Of a stretch of DNA of 49,908 bases, positions 14,301-25,959 are shown one piece after another; position 1 is the stretch's first letter; every line of letters begins with the position of its first letter. Source of the DNA: Agmasoma carcini (nom. nud.) (Eukaryota; Microsporidia; Thelohaniidae); the NCBI GenBank assembly GCA_029232285.1, contig JAOXFI010000002.1:1-49908 (forward strand), in the 5' to 3' direction. The notes under the pieces were generated by a model. The model was not told the origin of the DNA and did no database searches. It saw only the letters and a program-made list of their open reading frames with translations. Both the position numbers and the translations under genes were made by a program.

Positions 14301-15269
14301 ATAAAAAAATCATATTTTATAGTCTTTAATGATGATATAAGCCATCAAAACTATTAAAACTCAATATGGTGAATTTAATGTTATTTAAAGGTTGTAAACA
14401 TTCAAAGAATACAAAGTATATATTTTTGAAAATTTTAAAAATATCTATTAAGTAATAGTTCTTTGATAAAAATAATAAGCTAAAGCCAATTGTAGCTCAT
14501 CGATTACTATTTCATTTCTGTCTGATAAACATATAAATTAGATTTATTTGGGAACTTTCAAACAATTTTATCATCACCAATATGAAATTTATCTTATAAT
14601 TTTGAAAAAATAATCTAATCTATTATTATAACGTGAATAATCTGTTTTTAATTTCATCATCTAATTTTCATATATTTGATCTATCTCTTCATTTACCTTG
14701 TATTTACTTGCTGATGATTTTATTATGGATAAAAATGTAACATTTAAACAATAAAGGTTTTGACAAATGTAATAAATAACAATTAAATTAGGTTTGTGAA
14801 CAAATATTATCAAAAATATATTCTTGGTACATGTTCTGTTTTAAAAGATTTTTGAACAATTTTCGACTCCCCTGCCAAAAATAAATTATAACACAACTTT
14901 AGTGATTAGAACTCAAGATCATATGCATTAGAGCTCATTATGACAATAAACAACATTAAACCTTTTTCTTTCTTGATATTTTTTGAATAAAAATTTTATT
15001 AGATAATAAAATAAATCATTTTTTTCTTCTTAAATTATATTTTACCAGTGACCATAGATTCTCAATTGATTTCGTGTGAATCAGAAAAATCTAAAAATTT
15101 GTAAGAATGATTTATAGTGAAGTGTCCATAATGATTTCAAAACAGCAGCACAATTTTTTTTAATTCTTCATGTCAAAAAAATTTTTAAATATATAAAAAA
15201 CAATAAATAGTAAACTTGTTTTATAAATTAAACATTTATTTATTTATGAAAGGCTTGGAGTAAATGTTG
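11376..15269. other. Non-coding AT-rich stretch
   Basis: No intact gene; the few open frames are short and low-complexity. At about 12905-12932 the sequence CGGTTTTTATTTTCCAACACTGTA resembles, on the minus strand, a Tc1-type terminus with a flanking TA (TACAGTGTTGGAAAATAAAA), but I found no partner end. Confidence 0.4.
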
Positions 15270-16357
15270 CTTGAGATTAATCATTTCTTATAATAGCATA
15301 ATTTCATGTACTTTGCATTCAAAACATGAATTACTTAAAGACAATGAAATCAAAGCCTTTGAAACGAAAGAGAAATTAAAAAAGGCGCTGTGGATTCGTT
15401 AGAAACTACAAGCTTACTTGTTGCATATAATAAGTAGTTGTTCTATAGATGATTTTGAGGTTTTATTAAAATAAAGAACTATGCAGAATCTTGTAAGTAG
15501 AATAAAATTAAAGAAGGCACCAGATTTTATAAATCAATCCCAGAAATTTCTAAACCCAATAATTAGAATTTGAAACGTTTTTTTTCGATTTGATTTAGGT
15601 ATATATAACATGAATTGATTTCGTATTTCTTATACATACTTTCAATCAGAAATATTACCAAAAAAACATTATTGGTTAATTGATGGAACATATAAAAGTG
15701 TACCTTTTACATTTTCATTAATTTATTACAATTAAAAACAAAATTTTAAAGATTTTGGTTTGTTGTTCATATTCTTATGAAAACAAAACGAAAAAATCTT
15801 ACAGTGAAGTATTTAAAAAAATTAAAGAATTTATTAAGTGTACACCACATACTATAATAATAGACTTTGAAAGTGCGCTCATAATTGAATCAACAGTGTA
15901 TTTTCTGATATACTAGTTTTTGATTGTAATTTTCATCTCGGTCAAATAATATGGAGAAATATTCAACAATTGAACTTATCAGTTAAATAAAAAGAACAGA
16001 CATGGCAGCAAACTATACTTAGAAAATGTTCTTGTTGTCTTTTGTTTCAATTAATGAATTTACTGTGAATTTAAAAAAATAAAATATTAATTTAAAAACA
16101 TGAAAATAAAATAAATTTGTTTTTAAATTATTTTGATTTGAATTTTATTAGTAATGAACGTGATGTCAAACCTCAATATAATATTAAATTTTAGTCATGC
16201 TATACTAGGGTATTCAATAATATACCAATTACTACAAATATTTTAAAGCATAACATCGTTGTCTCAATGCAGAAGCTCGGCAGGCAAATCCTAATATTGC
16301 TTGATTTTTAGCAATTTTATTAAAAGAAGAACAGAACAAGATTTAAAATTGCACATA

Positions 16358-17790
16358 CATTACTCCAAAAAAACCGGACACCCCAAAAAATTTGTTTTAA
16401 AAGTGTAAATTTATGAATAAAAAATAATTTGAGTATAATTGTATAAGTATATCTATAACATTTTTATGTTTTAAATCGCGAATTTTATATAAACTTTTTT
16501 AATAATTTTGATAAATTTTTAATTAAAAACCAATAAAAAAACGGACACTCTTATTTAATATGATATATGACCACCTTTTCCGACGATAACTTCTTTAATT
16601 CTGTCACTCATAGAATCTACTAGTGTTCTACAATATAAAGTATCAATATCAGCTCATTATTTTACTAATTTTTGATATCAAATGCGCCTCGTTTTCAAAA
16701 ACAACATTTCTATATTTTTTATTTAAATAGCGCATAGATGTTCTATTGGGTTAAGATATGGGCTCTGTGAAGGCCATTCTAACACCCCAATGTTCATATA
16801 TTTAAAAACTCTGATGTCATCTTACTTTTATGCTTTGGATCATTATCTTGTTAAAATTTAAATTTTGAAAATTAGAATTTTCGTGCACTCCTATTTAAAT
16901 TATTGCTTAATATTTAAGTATAATATGGTGCATTTAAGATTCCATCTAAAAACACCAAATTCCCAACATTATTTCTACTCATACAACCCCAAACAAATAT
17001 TTTCTTCTTACCAAATTTGACAGTTTCATTTATAGGCGTATGTTTTCCTTCTTCAACCCACACCTTTTGCCTCTTAGAGTCATTATAAATGTTAAAAAAA
17101 CTTTCATCTGTAAAATAACATCGCTAAAGTAATCTTTGCAGTTCTAAATCTTTTATTGATTTGTACATTTGATAATTTTTGCTTAGATGAAGGATAAAAC
17201 ATCTAAAATGATTTTTCTTTAAGAAAAGACGCGCACTTTCATCATAGATACTTATATTTGACTCACATTCAATTTTTTTATATTTTTTGGCATGTAGCGT
17301 AAAAGTTTTTATTGATCATTTTTTTAATTGATTTGATATTGTTCATATCAATTAATTTCTTCCTACCACTAACACCTTTTCTTTTATCTTCTTCATCATT
17401 CTTGTATTTTCTAACGTGATCTTTTATTTTAGATCTTTTTAAGTCGGTTTTTACACTGATTTCGCGTATTGAAAATCCCATAGAAAATAGCTAAAAAATT
17501 TGATTTGTCGAACTCAAAAACATGTTTACCCATAAGGGTATTTGTTCTGTATTTTTTATTTTTAGTTATACGAGGAGAGAAAATTATATGGTATTTTTCT
17601 TGGTGTTAGGTTTTTTTATTGGTTTTTAATTAAAAAAATTATCAAAAGAGTTTATATAAAATTTGCGATTTAAAAAATAAAAAAATGTTATAGATATAGT
17701 TATGCAATTTTACTCAAATTATTTTTTATTTATAAATTTACACTTTTTAAACAAATTTTTTGGGGTGTCCGGTTTTTTTTTGGAGTACTG
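16358..17790 (-). mobile_element. Tc1-like element (copy A), nested in the MULE relic
   Basis: This 1433-bp element is flanked by TA at 16356-16357 and 17791-17792, the usual Tc1/mariner target duplication. Its ends, CATTACTCCAAAAAAACCGG on the left and (minus strand) CAGTACTCCAAAAAAAAACC on the right, begin long inverted repeats of about 190 bp (16358-16552 and 17597-17790). The interior encodes a decayed transposase on the minus strand. Removing the element and one TA joins the MULE frame exactly, so this is a real insertion into that gene. A related copy on the other strand lies at 40786-42068. Confidence 0.88.
16600..17532 (-). pseudogene. Tc1-like DDE transposase, decayed
   Basis: The transposase would bind the terminal repeats and cut and join DNA at TA. 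The N-terminal helix-turn-helix is still open at 17278-17481, with GFSIREISVKTDLKRSKIK and a basic GRKK patch. Further along the minus strand, recognisable catalytic-core pieces appear: DESFFNIYND (first Asp, about 17090), KIFVWGCMSRNNVGNLVFLDG in pieces around 16950-17010, a QDNDPKH-like block (second Asp, near 16840) and SPYLNPIEHL (third acidic residue, near 16745). Frameshifts and stops separate these blocks, so no full protein can be made. Compared with typical Tc1 transposases (about 340 aa) the overall length is right. Confidence 0.8.
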
Positions 17791-17870
17791 TATTAAACAG
17801 AAAGAATGGTCATCGAGTTAAATATATGCGAATAAAAACAAGAAGAATTTTTATGTGTATTACTCTATAA

Positions 17871-19269
17871 TTATTATGAATTTTAATCAAATGTTTTATA
17901 AAACACTTTATAAATAAATTAATATCAAAATAAAAATGTTTTTTCTATCAAACACCTTTCTCAACTCGCCTTAAGACAAGTTGAGGATCACCGTCGGTAA
18001 ATCATTTAAAAAAATTTATTTCGCCACAAATTCAGAATGTACACACAAACTATAGAGTCTTTGTGAGACATCATGTAAAAGTAATTTATTACCAAAAACT
18101 ATAAGAGAAAAAATATTTTGAGTAATATCTTAATGAATTTGTTTTCTGAAGAAATAATAGGTCATCGAGTAGAAAACAATTTTTAAAAAGATTATTTTTA
18201 AATTTTCAACATTAAAATTATATTACAAACACATTTCATATTTAAACATTAACGAGAATCTAATAAAATTACAAAAATTCTTATTTCTCAGTTAATTTCA
18301 TATGTCGCGTTTTATTCACATGATCCTGTTAATAGAATAATCTCATTTTCGTATGCTTTAAACTATTTTTACTTGTTCAAAAAACAATCTTCATTAGAAA
18401 ATGTAATGGTTTAATGTTTTCTATAATATATATTTTTCTCATGTTATTTCTGTGTTCTTAATTTTTAATTTTATTAAGATCTCTTTATTTTAGAAAGATC
18501 AATGTTTAAAAACTTTCAATATTTTCTATCATCTCTAAACCTCATTTGCATTATTGATCTTATTTTTCATTTCTACCTTAGTTTTTTATTAATAACACTT
18601 CTATTTTTGTTTTATCATTTTAATATACAAAAATGTATAATATTTAGCACAAATTTAGTTCTATTAGTCTTTATAAAGTAAATGTCATTTTGTTTTATTT
18701 TTTCCAGATTTATCAAAACAAAAGCAAATAGTGAGTTTAAAGATCATTAAAACTTTATATTTCTTTTTTTTTTCATTTTCGGAATTTAGCAAAATCATAA
18801 TTCCCGTATTTTCACCCACTAACTTATTTTTTGATTTTAGACGTACTATATCAAGACCAGTTACATAGGTAAAAACCTTCTTAAAACCGATATGCTTTGA
18901 TCAAAGTTTTGATTTTTGAAATATGTAACTTTTCTATCAACTCTGTAAAGTTAAAAATCAGCTCTTTAAAATGTAACTAAAGTAAGCCTTTTCTGTTCTT
19001 CTGTTTTTTATCAATGGATGTAATATCTCTGTCAGCAATTGAATTCAAATACTTAAGCACTTCGGTTGCTTGCTAAAATTTAAATATTGTGAATAAATGC
19101 TATTTTATATCCTAACAACATAGGGTAATTATCGTATTTGCCCTTATACCATTTTCCTCTTTTTAGTTTTATCAGAGATATCAGATAATTGTTTAATCGT
19201 AAATCAATATTGGTTTTAGATATCACAGATATATTTCAAAGAATCAATTACAACAGATTTTGCTTAAGA
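17871..19269. other. Non-coding AT-rich stretch
   Basis: Nothing recognisable on either strand, apart from ordinary A/T runs. Confidence 0.4.
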
Positions 19270-19880
19270 ATATGAATACAAAAACTATTGAAAGCACATC
19301 GTGAAAAACGATCACACCACATAAATTCTTGTAATATAAATGCAACAAATCTCATTTTACGCTCGCATACATTGTTTTATAATATATTTATATTTATTCT
19401 AGTACGATTCAATATCTGTATATGTATACCGTTCAGCAGGTTTACAAAGTTTAAAGCGAGGTTAACTGTCGCAAAAATATCCAAGACTTTAAATATTATA
19501 AGCTCTAAATTACCACATTGTATTATTGAACCGTGTTAACTAAACCAAGAATTATAGAAACAATTGTTGTAGCAGCTCTCTTTTCTACCATATCTATATA
19601 ACCAACAACGGACAAAAAACTTGAATCAACTAGATCAAAAACTCATAATGTACTAATAAGCGACGTGCTCTATAAATATTTTAGTTTATGTGAAAATTTT
19701 GATTTAACAATTTGTATTATCACATCCGGTTCACCAAGGCACAAAAGGTGCATCAAAAAATATATTTCACATACATTTCTAAAAAAATATAAATGTGTAT
19801 TGATGCTTTTTGCTTACACTTGGTTGCTTATGTGCTTTTGTCTCTCCTATATCTTGACTCCATAAATATAAAACATTTAT
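19270..19880 (-). pseudogene. Merlin/ISXO2-like transposase relic
   Basis: Minus-strand fragments resemble the catalytic region of Merlin-type transposases, relatives of bacterial ISXO2/IS1016. GEPDVIIQIVKSKFSHKLKY (about 19669-19728) aligns with the family's GGPG-VVEIDESKF-RKYxRG block; the first catalytic Asp-Glu appears as Val-Lys. VVGYIDMVEKRAATTIVSII (about 19535-19600) aligns with the strand that follows it. Stops and frameshifts interrupt the rest. Two plus-strand open frames here (19288-19539 and 19665-19865) are antisense shadows. Ends were not found. Confidence 0.5.
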
Positions 19881-20529
19881 CAATTTTAAAGTGATAGATT
19901 AGATTGTGCAAAAAATGAACCAGTGCGAATTGATTGAGTAGATCTGGTTATTGAACGGCTAGCTCTCAAGTATTTCAAAATATAACCTTCGTGTTTTTAA
20001 TGTTTTACTCACGTCATATTTTCCCGCATCCTTGGCATGTTAAAAAAATTTGAAATATTATTGCCTTTCATATAATTGATAACTGATCCAATATTTTTTA
20101 TTCGAGAGTGATAATATGACTTCTTGAAATACATTCCCTTTTAACATGAGTTAAAATAAAAATATTTCAAATCTACTTTAACTATTAAAACATTTAAAAT
20201 TAATATATTATATAATTTTTCGGTTATTATGTTTTAAATGAAGTAAAAATTTGAGAAATGTTTTTTAAATGCAAAAAAAGAGTATATTTATAGATAAATA
20301 GAATAATAAATATGTTTTTCATGATATTGTGACAATTTATAAACCGAAGATCGTGTTTTACACTTTTAATAGAAATACATTTTAAATCACAATAAACCTT
20401 GAGCGTAAATAAGATCGTTTTTAAGGCATTGACATAAGTGTAATAAAAAAGTATGTAGGTATGTTTCACTCTTGTTTAATAGTGCATTTTTGAACAAATT
20501 AATAATAAATTTTTTTTAATTGCCTTATA
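19881..20529. other. Non-coding AT-rich stretch
   Basis: The only open frame (20227-20469, minus) is biased and unrecognised. I treat it as spurious. Confidence 0.4.
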
Positions 20530-21020
20530 ATGTTTATTGCGAGAAAATATTACTTTGAAATACTTCATCAGTTAATAGATATTTTAAAGTTTTTGACAGA
20601 TTTTTATACCAAGCAAGATGTAAATGATAATTTGATTAGAGATCCAGTCTTACAGTGTAAATTTATAAAACAAATATGTATACATGTAGAAATAATATCG
20701 GTCAAATACTGAATAATGGAAGGGCGTGGGTGATAGGTAGATTATACCGCGAAATGAAGCAAGATTTTGTGATGTAAAGCTAAAGAGGAACAACAATACC
20801 TTAACAAACATAATAACATCAAAAATTTGTTCAGAATTCTAATATAATAACTGATAATTGGTTGGGATATTTTTGAGTAGAAAATTATAATTATTTTCTT
20901 AATTCCGTGTATTATTCAGTTCAATTTGTTGATCCAAATGTGAAAGACGGACTATTGAAAAGTTTGCGAGAATATTATAACAATATGTAAATCAAATTCG
21001 ATAGAAGGTTTGAAAAAAGA
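20530..21020 (+). pseudogene. Merlin/ISXO2-like transposase relic
   Basis: A 60-codon open frame (20530-20712) ends in ICIHVEIISVKY, which aligns with the VEIDESKF region of Merlin transposases (Asp-Glu lost). After a frameshift comes WVIGRLYREMKQDFVM (about 20727-20775), then a TDNWLGYF-like block near 20850 and SVQFVDPNVKDGLLKSL near 20920-20970. These correspond to the TDxWxxY and VNHSxxFVDP...HTQxxE blocks of the family. The HTQ-E motif is not preserved. The copy is dead; its terminal repeats were not identified. Confidence 0.5.
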
Positions 21021-21361
21021 TCAAAATTATAAAAATATAACCCTAGAATTATTTCTTTTCTTAATTTTTTTGCCAATAAAATATATTGTTTTTATTTTAT
21101 AAAAACTCTACCAACTAACTTTTTAACTAATCAATTCTAAAAATATCATATAATATAAAAACATATAAGATTAGACATAAATAGAAAATTGTATTATTTT
21201 TAAACGTTTTAACTAACTGAAATAACATAAAATGATTTTAAATATTCTATATTTTATATTTACTTTATTTCGTATTTAAAAAATCATAAAATCTCTTTGT
21301 TAAGTAATACACTACCCAATTTTTTTCAATATTTTATTTATAAATATTCTCTTTTTTATAT

Positions 21362-22560
21362 AAGGTTTCACGATCTTTTTCAGTTATTGCAACCAAGTTT
21401 TCTATATTTGCAATCAACTTTCCAATATTTTTTAATTAATATAATGAAAAACTGCAATTTCTTAAAATCATTTATTCTAAAACGTTTTCTATCTTTACAA
21501 ATTGATGATATATATCAGTACTTTTCTAAAATATCTATCATAATCGTGAGCATTCTCTCTCCAAAACCAGATTCAATGAAGAATTTAAATTCTGATTCAT
21601 TTTTTGTTTTTTAATAACGAAATTCTTTCATTTAGAGAAGAAATTCTCGATTAGATTCAATAAGAGAGAATATAGTAAAAGTATTTCAATTTATAAATCC
21701 ATACAACATATGTTTTTAGACAACTTTTTGTAATTGTGTATATGGGCATATTTCTTTTATAAAAACTAGATCAAAAATGCATTTTTACGAGCAATAAAAC
21801 AAGTCTTAAAGTCTTCCCCCTGTAAAAGCTTATCATAATTTTATGGTATAACATACCATTTATGTTCATGGTAACAAGAACAGAAATATTCGTGTTCTTA
21901 CCTCAGGTATATCTACGATTGCTGATGTTCTAATTAAGAATAATTTCTTTTGTCTAGATGATACGACAAAGCCAACCTCTCCAAAAACATGAATTTATCA
22001 AAGCTATGAGTTATTTCATAGTCACTTAACGATTTTCTTAAGACGAAAGTTTTCTATTTGTGGTTTTTGTGTTCCGAGAGGCAGTTACTATTGTTTTCCG
22101 CTTCATAGTATAATAAAACGATAAATTTGATTGTTTAAATAATCTTTAATTCCTCCACAGAGTTTCTTTAGTTAAAGAAGGCAATTTTGATCGACTCAAT
22201 TTCGCACTTGTTTTTTTTAATCAGAATCAAGCTTAGGCTTACGGTTTCCACCCTTTTTTTCAAAGTTATTTGGCTGTTCTTTTGATAGTTATTGATCATC
22301 TTTACAACAGACCAAAAATTTAAATTTTGGGATTTTGAAATAAATTTGGTTAATCATAATTGCCCGTTAAGCACAAATATTTAACTCTGTTCAATCAACA
22401 AATAAACATAGTTCCTCTTGACCAAGATAATTAAAAAATGGAATCATGGTTGCAACGATTAGAATGTTGATTACAAATATTAGGAAAAATTGTAGAGAAT
22501 TTTATTTAAAAAATTAAAAGTTGGTTGCAACAACTAGAAAACAGATCGTAAACTCTTATT
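21362..22560 (-). mobile_element. IS630-like DNA transposon relic
   Basis: Minus-strand fragments between about 22,350 and 21,780 resemble the IS630/DDE_3 superfamily. They include an N-terminal GGNRKPKLDSD and QVRN-VDQNCLL-LKKLCGGIK block (about 22,245-22,150) and FGEVGFVVSSRQKK (about 21,990-21,950), the usual context of the first catalytic Asp, here FGE where FxDExGF is usual. KNTNISVLVTMNINGM follows near 21,880. Related sequences face each other at the two sides: TTGCAACCAAGTTTTCTA (about 21,388-21,405) and TTGGTTGCAACAACTAGAAA (about 22,524-22,543), consistent with inverted terminal regions. Multiple stops show it is inactive. Confidence 0.55.
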
Positions 22561-23589
22561 AATTAGTTAGGTTTTGATAAAAAACTAATTGATGGCTACT
22601 TTAAGAAAGATACATATAAAGCAATCGATTTTATCGATCTAAATAACATAAAAGTGAAGAATCTTGAGTTCAAATAAAAATTATAAAATTTTGAAGAATT
22701 AAAATAATAAAGTAAATTTTGAAGATTTGATGTTTTAACTATTTATTACTGAGAGTTATTTTTAAATATAAAAAAATTCTATAAGTGTAAATTATAAAGA
22801 GGACTTTATAATACACCACAAGTGTTTTTTACAAAGTGTTTGATTTTTCCGCAAATTTACAAAATTCGTAAAATACAAAAATTTTACATGATATAAAACG
22901 TGTAAAAAGTTGTAATAATTTTATTATTAGTTATAATTGTTTATTTTTTACACGTTTTTAAAAATATTATGTGTGTGTTTGGTCTTTCCTCTATTGCATT
23001 AGAGTTAAAGCATTTCTATTCCGACAAATACAACTTAAAATATGGTAAGTCTTATAGAAGTGTCTGCAATTCCAAAAACCCATATGTATTCAAGTAGCAA
23101 TCTACCTCGCGATACTTGTAATTGAAAATTAATTTGTCTATTTGGCAAACAATATCTCTTCTTTATAAATGATACCAATTTTCACAAAGTATTTAGCAGC
23201 CTTAGACCCGAATTTATAATATATTTTCTAAATAGTAGAGTTGTGCAGATTTAGTTGATATAATAATATTCTATTATTACATAAACAATATATAAATCTT
23301 TTAAATATTATAAAACTACTTTCGAGATCATATATATCTTAAAATTTATATATGCCGATTCATTATATTATAGGATAATACCATCTCAATTCATGTTAAA
23401 TTTCGTGTGTTAAGCTTCTACGCAAATTACAATAAATTATTCTTTTTAACACCTGTTATTTCTTTTAAAAAATACAATTCTTGTAACCAAATTTTAATTA
23501 AAAGTATAAATTAATGTTTGTAATAATCATTTATATATTTTTCATACGTCATTGATCTATAAAGAGTAAATTGATCGTATAATTAAAAT
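22561..23589. other. Non-coding stretch with one hairpin
   Basis: No gene was recognised. It contains the perfect 14-bp inverted repeat described at 22895-22958. Confidence 0.4.
22895..22958. repeat. Hairpin with 14-bp perfect arms
   Basis: AAAACGTGTAAAAA at 22895-22908 is matched exactly, inverted, by TTTTTACACGTTTT at 22945-22958 around a 36-base AT-rich loop. It could be a small transposon footprint or a structured transcript; no gene adjoins it. Confidence 0.5.
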
Positions 23590-24810
23590 CAACGTTGCAA
23601 AAAAAACTGCATGCTGAGAAATTCTATAAAATTTATTATTTAAAAAATGTAAAATAAAATAATTATGTCTAAACAATTCACGAAAGGCAAAAATTAAATA
23701 GTAAGTGATTTAGAGTCCAGAATGAGCCAAATATTAATCTCAAATAAACATAAAATTTCTCGTAAAAGTGTCTATAATATAAAATGTAATTTGGGTAAAA
23801 CATTACATTAAGGTGAAGAATAGCTACAGGGTGTAGAAGAGGCTTTACTTTATCAGAATTAGCTAAAAAGCTTCATTTTTCACATTTATTTTAATAAGCA
23901 ATATAAAAATATATAGCGCATTGCGAAATAGTAATATTGGTGCACATACCGAAGGTAAAACCACTAAATAAGATAATTATTATCTTGAGAAAACAGCTTT
24001 ATGATGAATTTTTGGGATATGCTCGAATGAAAAACTAAAAGAAAGAATATTTTCTAATGAATGCAGATTTAGCCTTTACCAGTCAGATAGTAGTCTTTTG
24101 TTTAACAAGAAGAGGTATAAGGTTAAATCCTAAGTATGTTCACTCTCTAATGAATGCAGATTTAGCCTTTACCAGTCAGATAGTAGTCTTTTGTTTAGCA
24201 AGAAGAGGTATAAGGTTTAATCCTAAGTATGTTTACTCTTTGATAAAACATAATGGTGGATCAATTTTGGTTAAAGGTTGTATATCATCTAAAGGTATTG
24301 TGAAACTTATATTTGTCGATGAAAATAGATGAAGCTACATACAAACTACTATTAGCTAAAAATCTTGAAGAGTCGGTGCGTATGATGAAACTTTCAACAT
24401 TTTTTCAGCATGATAATGCACCTTGTTACACTTCGTCTCTGATCAAGATATTTATTGAAAAGAAAAAATGAAATGTGTTACTTTTGGCCACCTCAATTAC
24501 CTGATCAAAATCTTATAGAGTATATTTAGGCTTATATTAAAATAAGTTGAATGGTTTAGGGTTCTTTTAAAAGGGTAAATTTAAATCAAAAATATCTAAA
24601 TATGGTAATACTTAGACCCATTGAAGATTAAAAAAATATTATTTAAGTTCTCAGAAAAGAGCTTTACATATTATTAGTAGAAATGTTGATTATTAAATTA
24701 AGGGTACGATTTTTTTACATGACCAATTTTTCAAAATATATTATAATGTATATATAGTTAAAAAAAAATTTTATATATTTTTGGGGCGCGACCTTTTTTT
24801 CAAAGCGTTG
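23590..24810 (+). mobile_element. Tc1/mariner-like relic with internal duplication
   Basis: The left end CAACGTTGCAAAAAAAACTG (23590) and the right end, read on the minus strand as CAACGCTTTGAAAAAAAGGT (next to TA at 24811-24812), are recognisable inverted ends about 1.2 kb apart. The plus strand carries a decayed transposase: MSKQFTKGKN starts at 23665, followed by SDLESRMSQILISNKHKIS and RKSVYNIKCNLGKTLH (helix-turn-helix region). Later come HNGGSILVKGCISSKGIVKL (about 24249-24308) and a QHDNAPCYTSSLIK-like block (about 24409-24446, second catalytic Asp). In-frame stops make it inactive. A 93-bp tandem duplication lies inside it. Confidence 0.75.
24057..24242 (+). repeat. 93-bp in-frame tandem duplication in transposase relic
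   Basis: Bases 24057-24149 are repeated at 24150-24242 with only a few changes. Each copy encodes 31 codons starting MNADLAFTSQIVVFCL and ending NPKYVHSL or NPKYVYSL, the region before the KHxGGS block of the transposase. The duplication is in frame, so the surviving open frame (24057-24332) contains the segment twice. It happened within this copy. Confidence 0.85.
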
Positions 24811-24812
24811 TA

Positions 24813-25449
24813 ATTGCAAACCTTTTATTAATATTTGATTAACATTTCTCATATGAGATAAAATTAACTACTTGTGATGTTTTCAATTCTTAAAATATAA
24901 TTTAGTTCTAAATATTCTTATAAAGATAAAATTCAAATAACCAGATTTTTTATCAAATTAAGAAATCATTTTTTGTTTTGATTATTATTTTTAACTTTTT
25001 ATACAATATTATGGTAGTAAGCTTTAAATTATATTTGGATTGATTTATTGTTCAATATTCCTAATTATAATCTAAAATAAAAATAGAATATGTAATGATA
25101 TGAATTATACACAATTATTAGCTGTGATGGTTTTAAAATAATTAAAAGCCCAAGCAATCATCAAAAATTATTGAAAAAAAATTATTATTGAAGTAAGTAA
25201 AAAGTTTATGTTGTATTAATGGGTTTAGTATTTGTAATAGATAATTTTTACATATTTAAAACTTCTTTTTTCTTTGATTTATAATAATAATATGATTATT
25301 TGTCCAATATGCTGCTTACTCAGGCAAAAGTATAAAAAAGTAAAATATAAACATCAAAAATAGTATCAATTAAAACCTCTTCACTAATATTCACAAAGAT
25401 TTATAATTATCAATAAACTTACCATAGGAGAAAGTCGAACCATCAATTA
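24813..25449. other. Non-coding AT-rich stretch
   Basis: No gene or repeat of note was recognised. Confidence 0.4.
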
Positions 25450-25810
25450 AAACCCTTAATCAAATGAATATAATAAAATAAGAGATATAAAAGGGATGAT
25501 TAAATACTTGTCGTATTTTTGTGAAAGGCTTTAGAAAATCTTGATTGTCATGATATATTAAACCAATTAAGTGGTGACAGTATGACTTCAAAGACGGCAA
25601 ACTATAGAATGCGTCTGTAGCTGGCTTTAGTGTTATCACACACCAACTTATATCTTTGAGCTCCCTAAGTGGCATTTCTCTTCCAATGAAGAAAGGTATC
25701 AGTTCATCAACCGCAAAGAGTTTTAAAGGGTAAACAAAGATATCTGTATCCCCTACGACCTTGCTTAAGCACCTATTAGGAACTGTTATAATCCAATTTG
25801 TTATTGTTTT
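25450..25810 (-). pseudogene. piggyBac-like transposase fragment (tentative)
   Basis: The minus strand is open over about 110 codons around the ORF at 25460-25675. It reads LFAVDELIPFFIGREMPL and then RELKDISWCVITLKP, ending in a tract that includes HHLIGLIYHDNQDF. The VDE-IPF-GR-LR-K-W order and spacing match the catalytic core of piggyBac transposases (VDEQMIPFKGR...KWG). The VDE Asp would be a catalytic residue. No N- or C-terminal parts or TTAA-flanked ends were recognised. A second, shorter relative lies at 45780-46040. The assignment rests on one motif, so confidence is limited. Confidence 0.4.
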
Positions 25811-25959
25811 AGATTATTCATGTTTCCCCAATGATTTTTTTACACTTTATTATTATAAAAATATAAAAAGCAATTAAATAAAATTTTAATTATATTTAAA
25901 CCCTGTTTTAAAGTATTATTCTTGTTATTAAAAAAACCTACAATTTCTCTTTAGAATTT

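Larger units (their letters stand above)
15270..17870 (+). pseudogene. MULE transposase relic, split by a Tc1 insertion
   Basis: Mutator-like (MULE) transposases cut and paste DNA with a DDE catalytic core. Short in-frame stretches separated by stops and frameshifts match that family in order: WLIDGTYKSVP at about 15673-15705 (first Asp), TIIIDFESALI near 15853-15884 (second Asp), and CNFHLGQIIWRNIQ near 15925-15965 (the C-x2-H motif). Then come CYTRVFNNIPITTN near 16198 and, in another frame, HRCLNAEARQANPNIA near 16258-16305. The C-terminal part is interrupted at 16358 by a Tc1-like element; after 17792 the frame resumes with LNRKNGHRVKYMRIK. No terminal inverted repeats of the MULE itself were recognised. 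The copy is clearly dead. Boundaries are approximate. Confidence 0.75.

Noticed and set aside
19288..19865. Two plus-strand ORFs (83 and 66 aa)
   Set aside because: They are antisense to minus-strand Merlin fragments and have no recognisable motif.
20227..20469. 80-aa minus-strand ORF
   Set aside because: Biased Ile/Phe/Lys/Tyr composition, no family match, no start context; likely chance in AT-rich DNA.
21297..21614. 105-aa plus-strand ORF rich in Phe, Leu and Ser
   Set aside because: Overlaps the IS630-like relic on the other strand and looks like its shadow.
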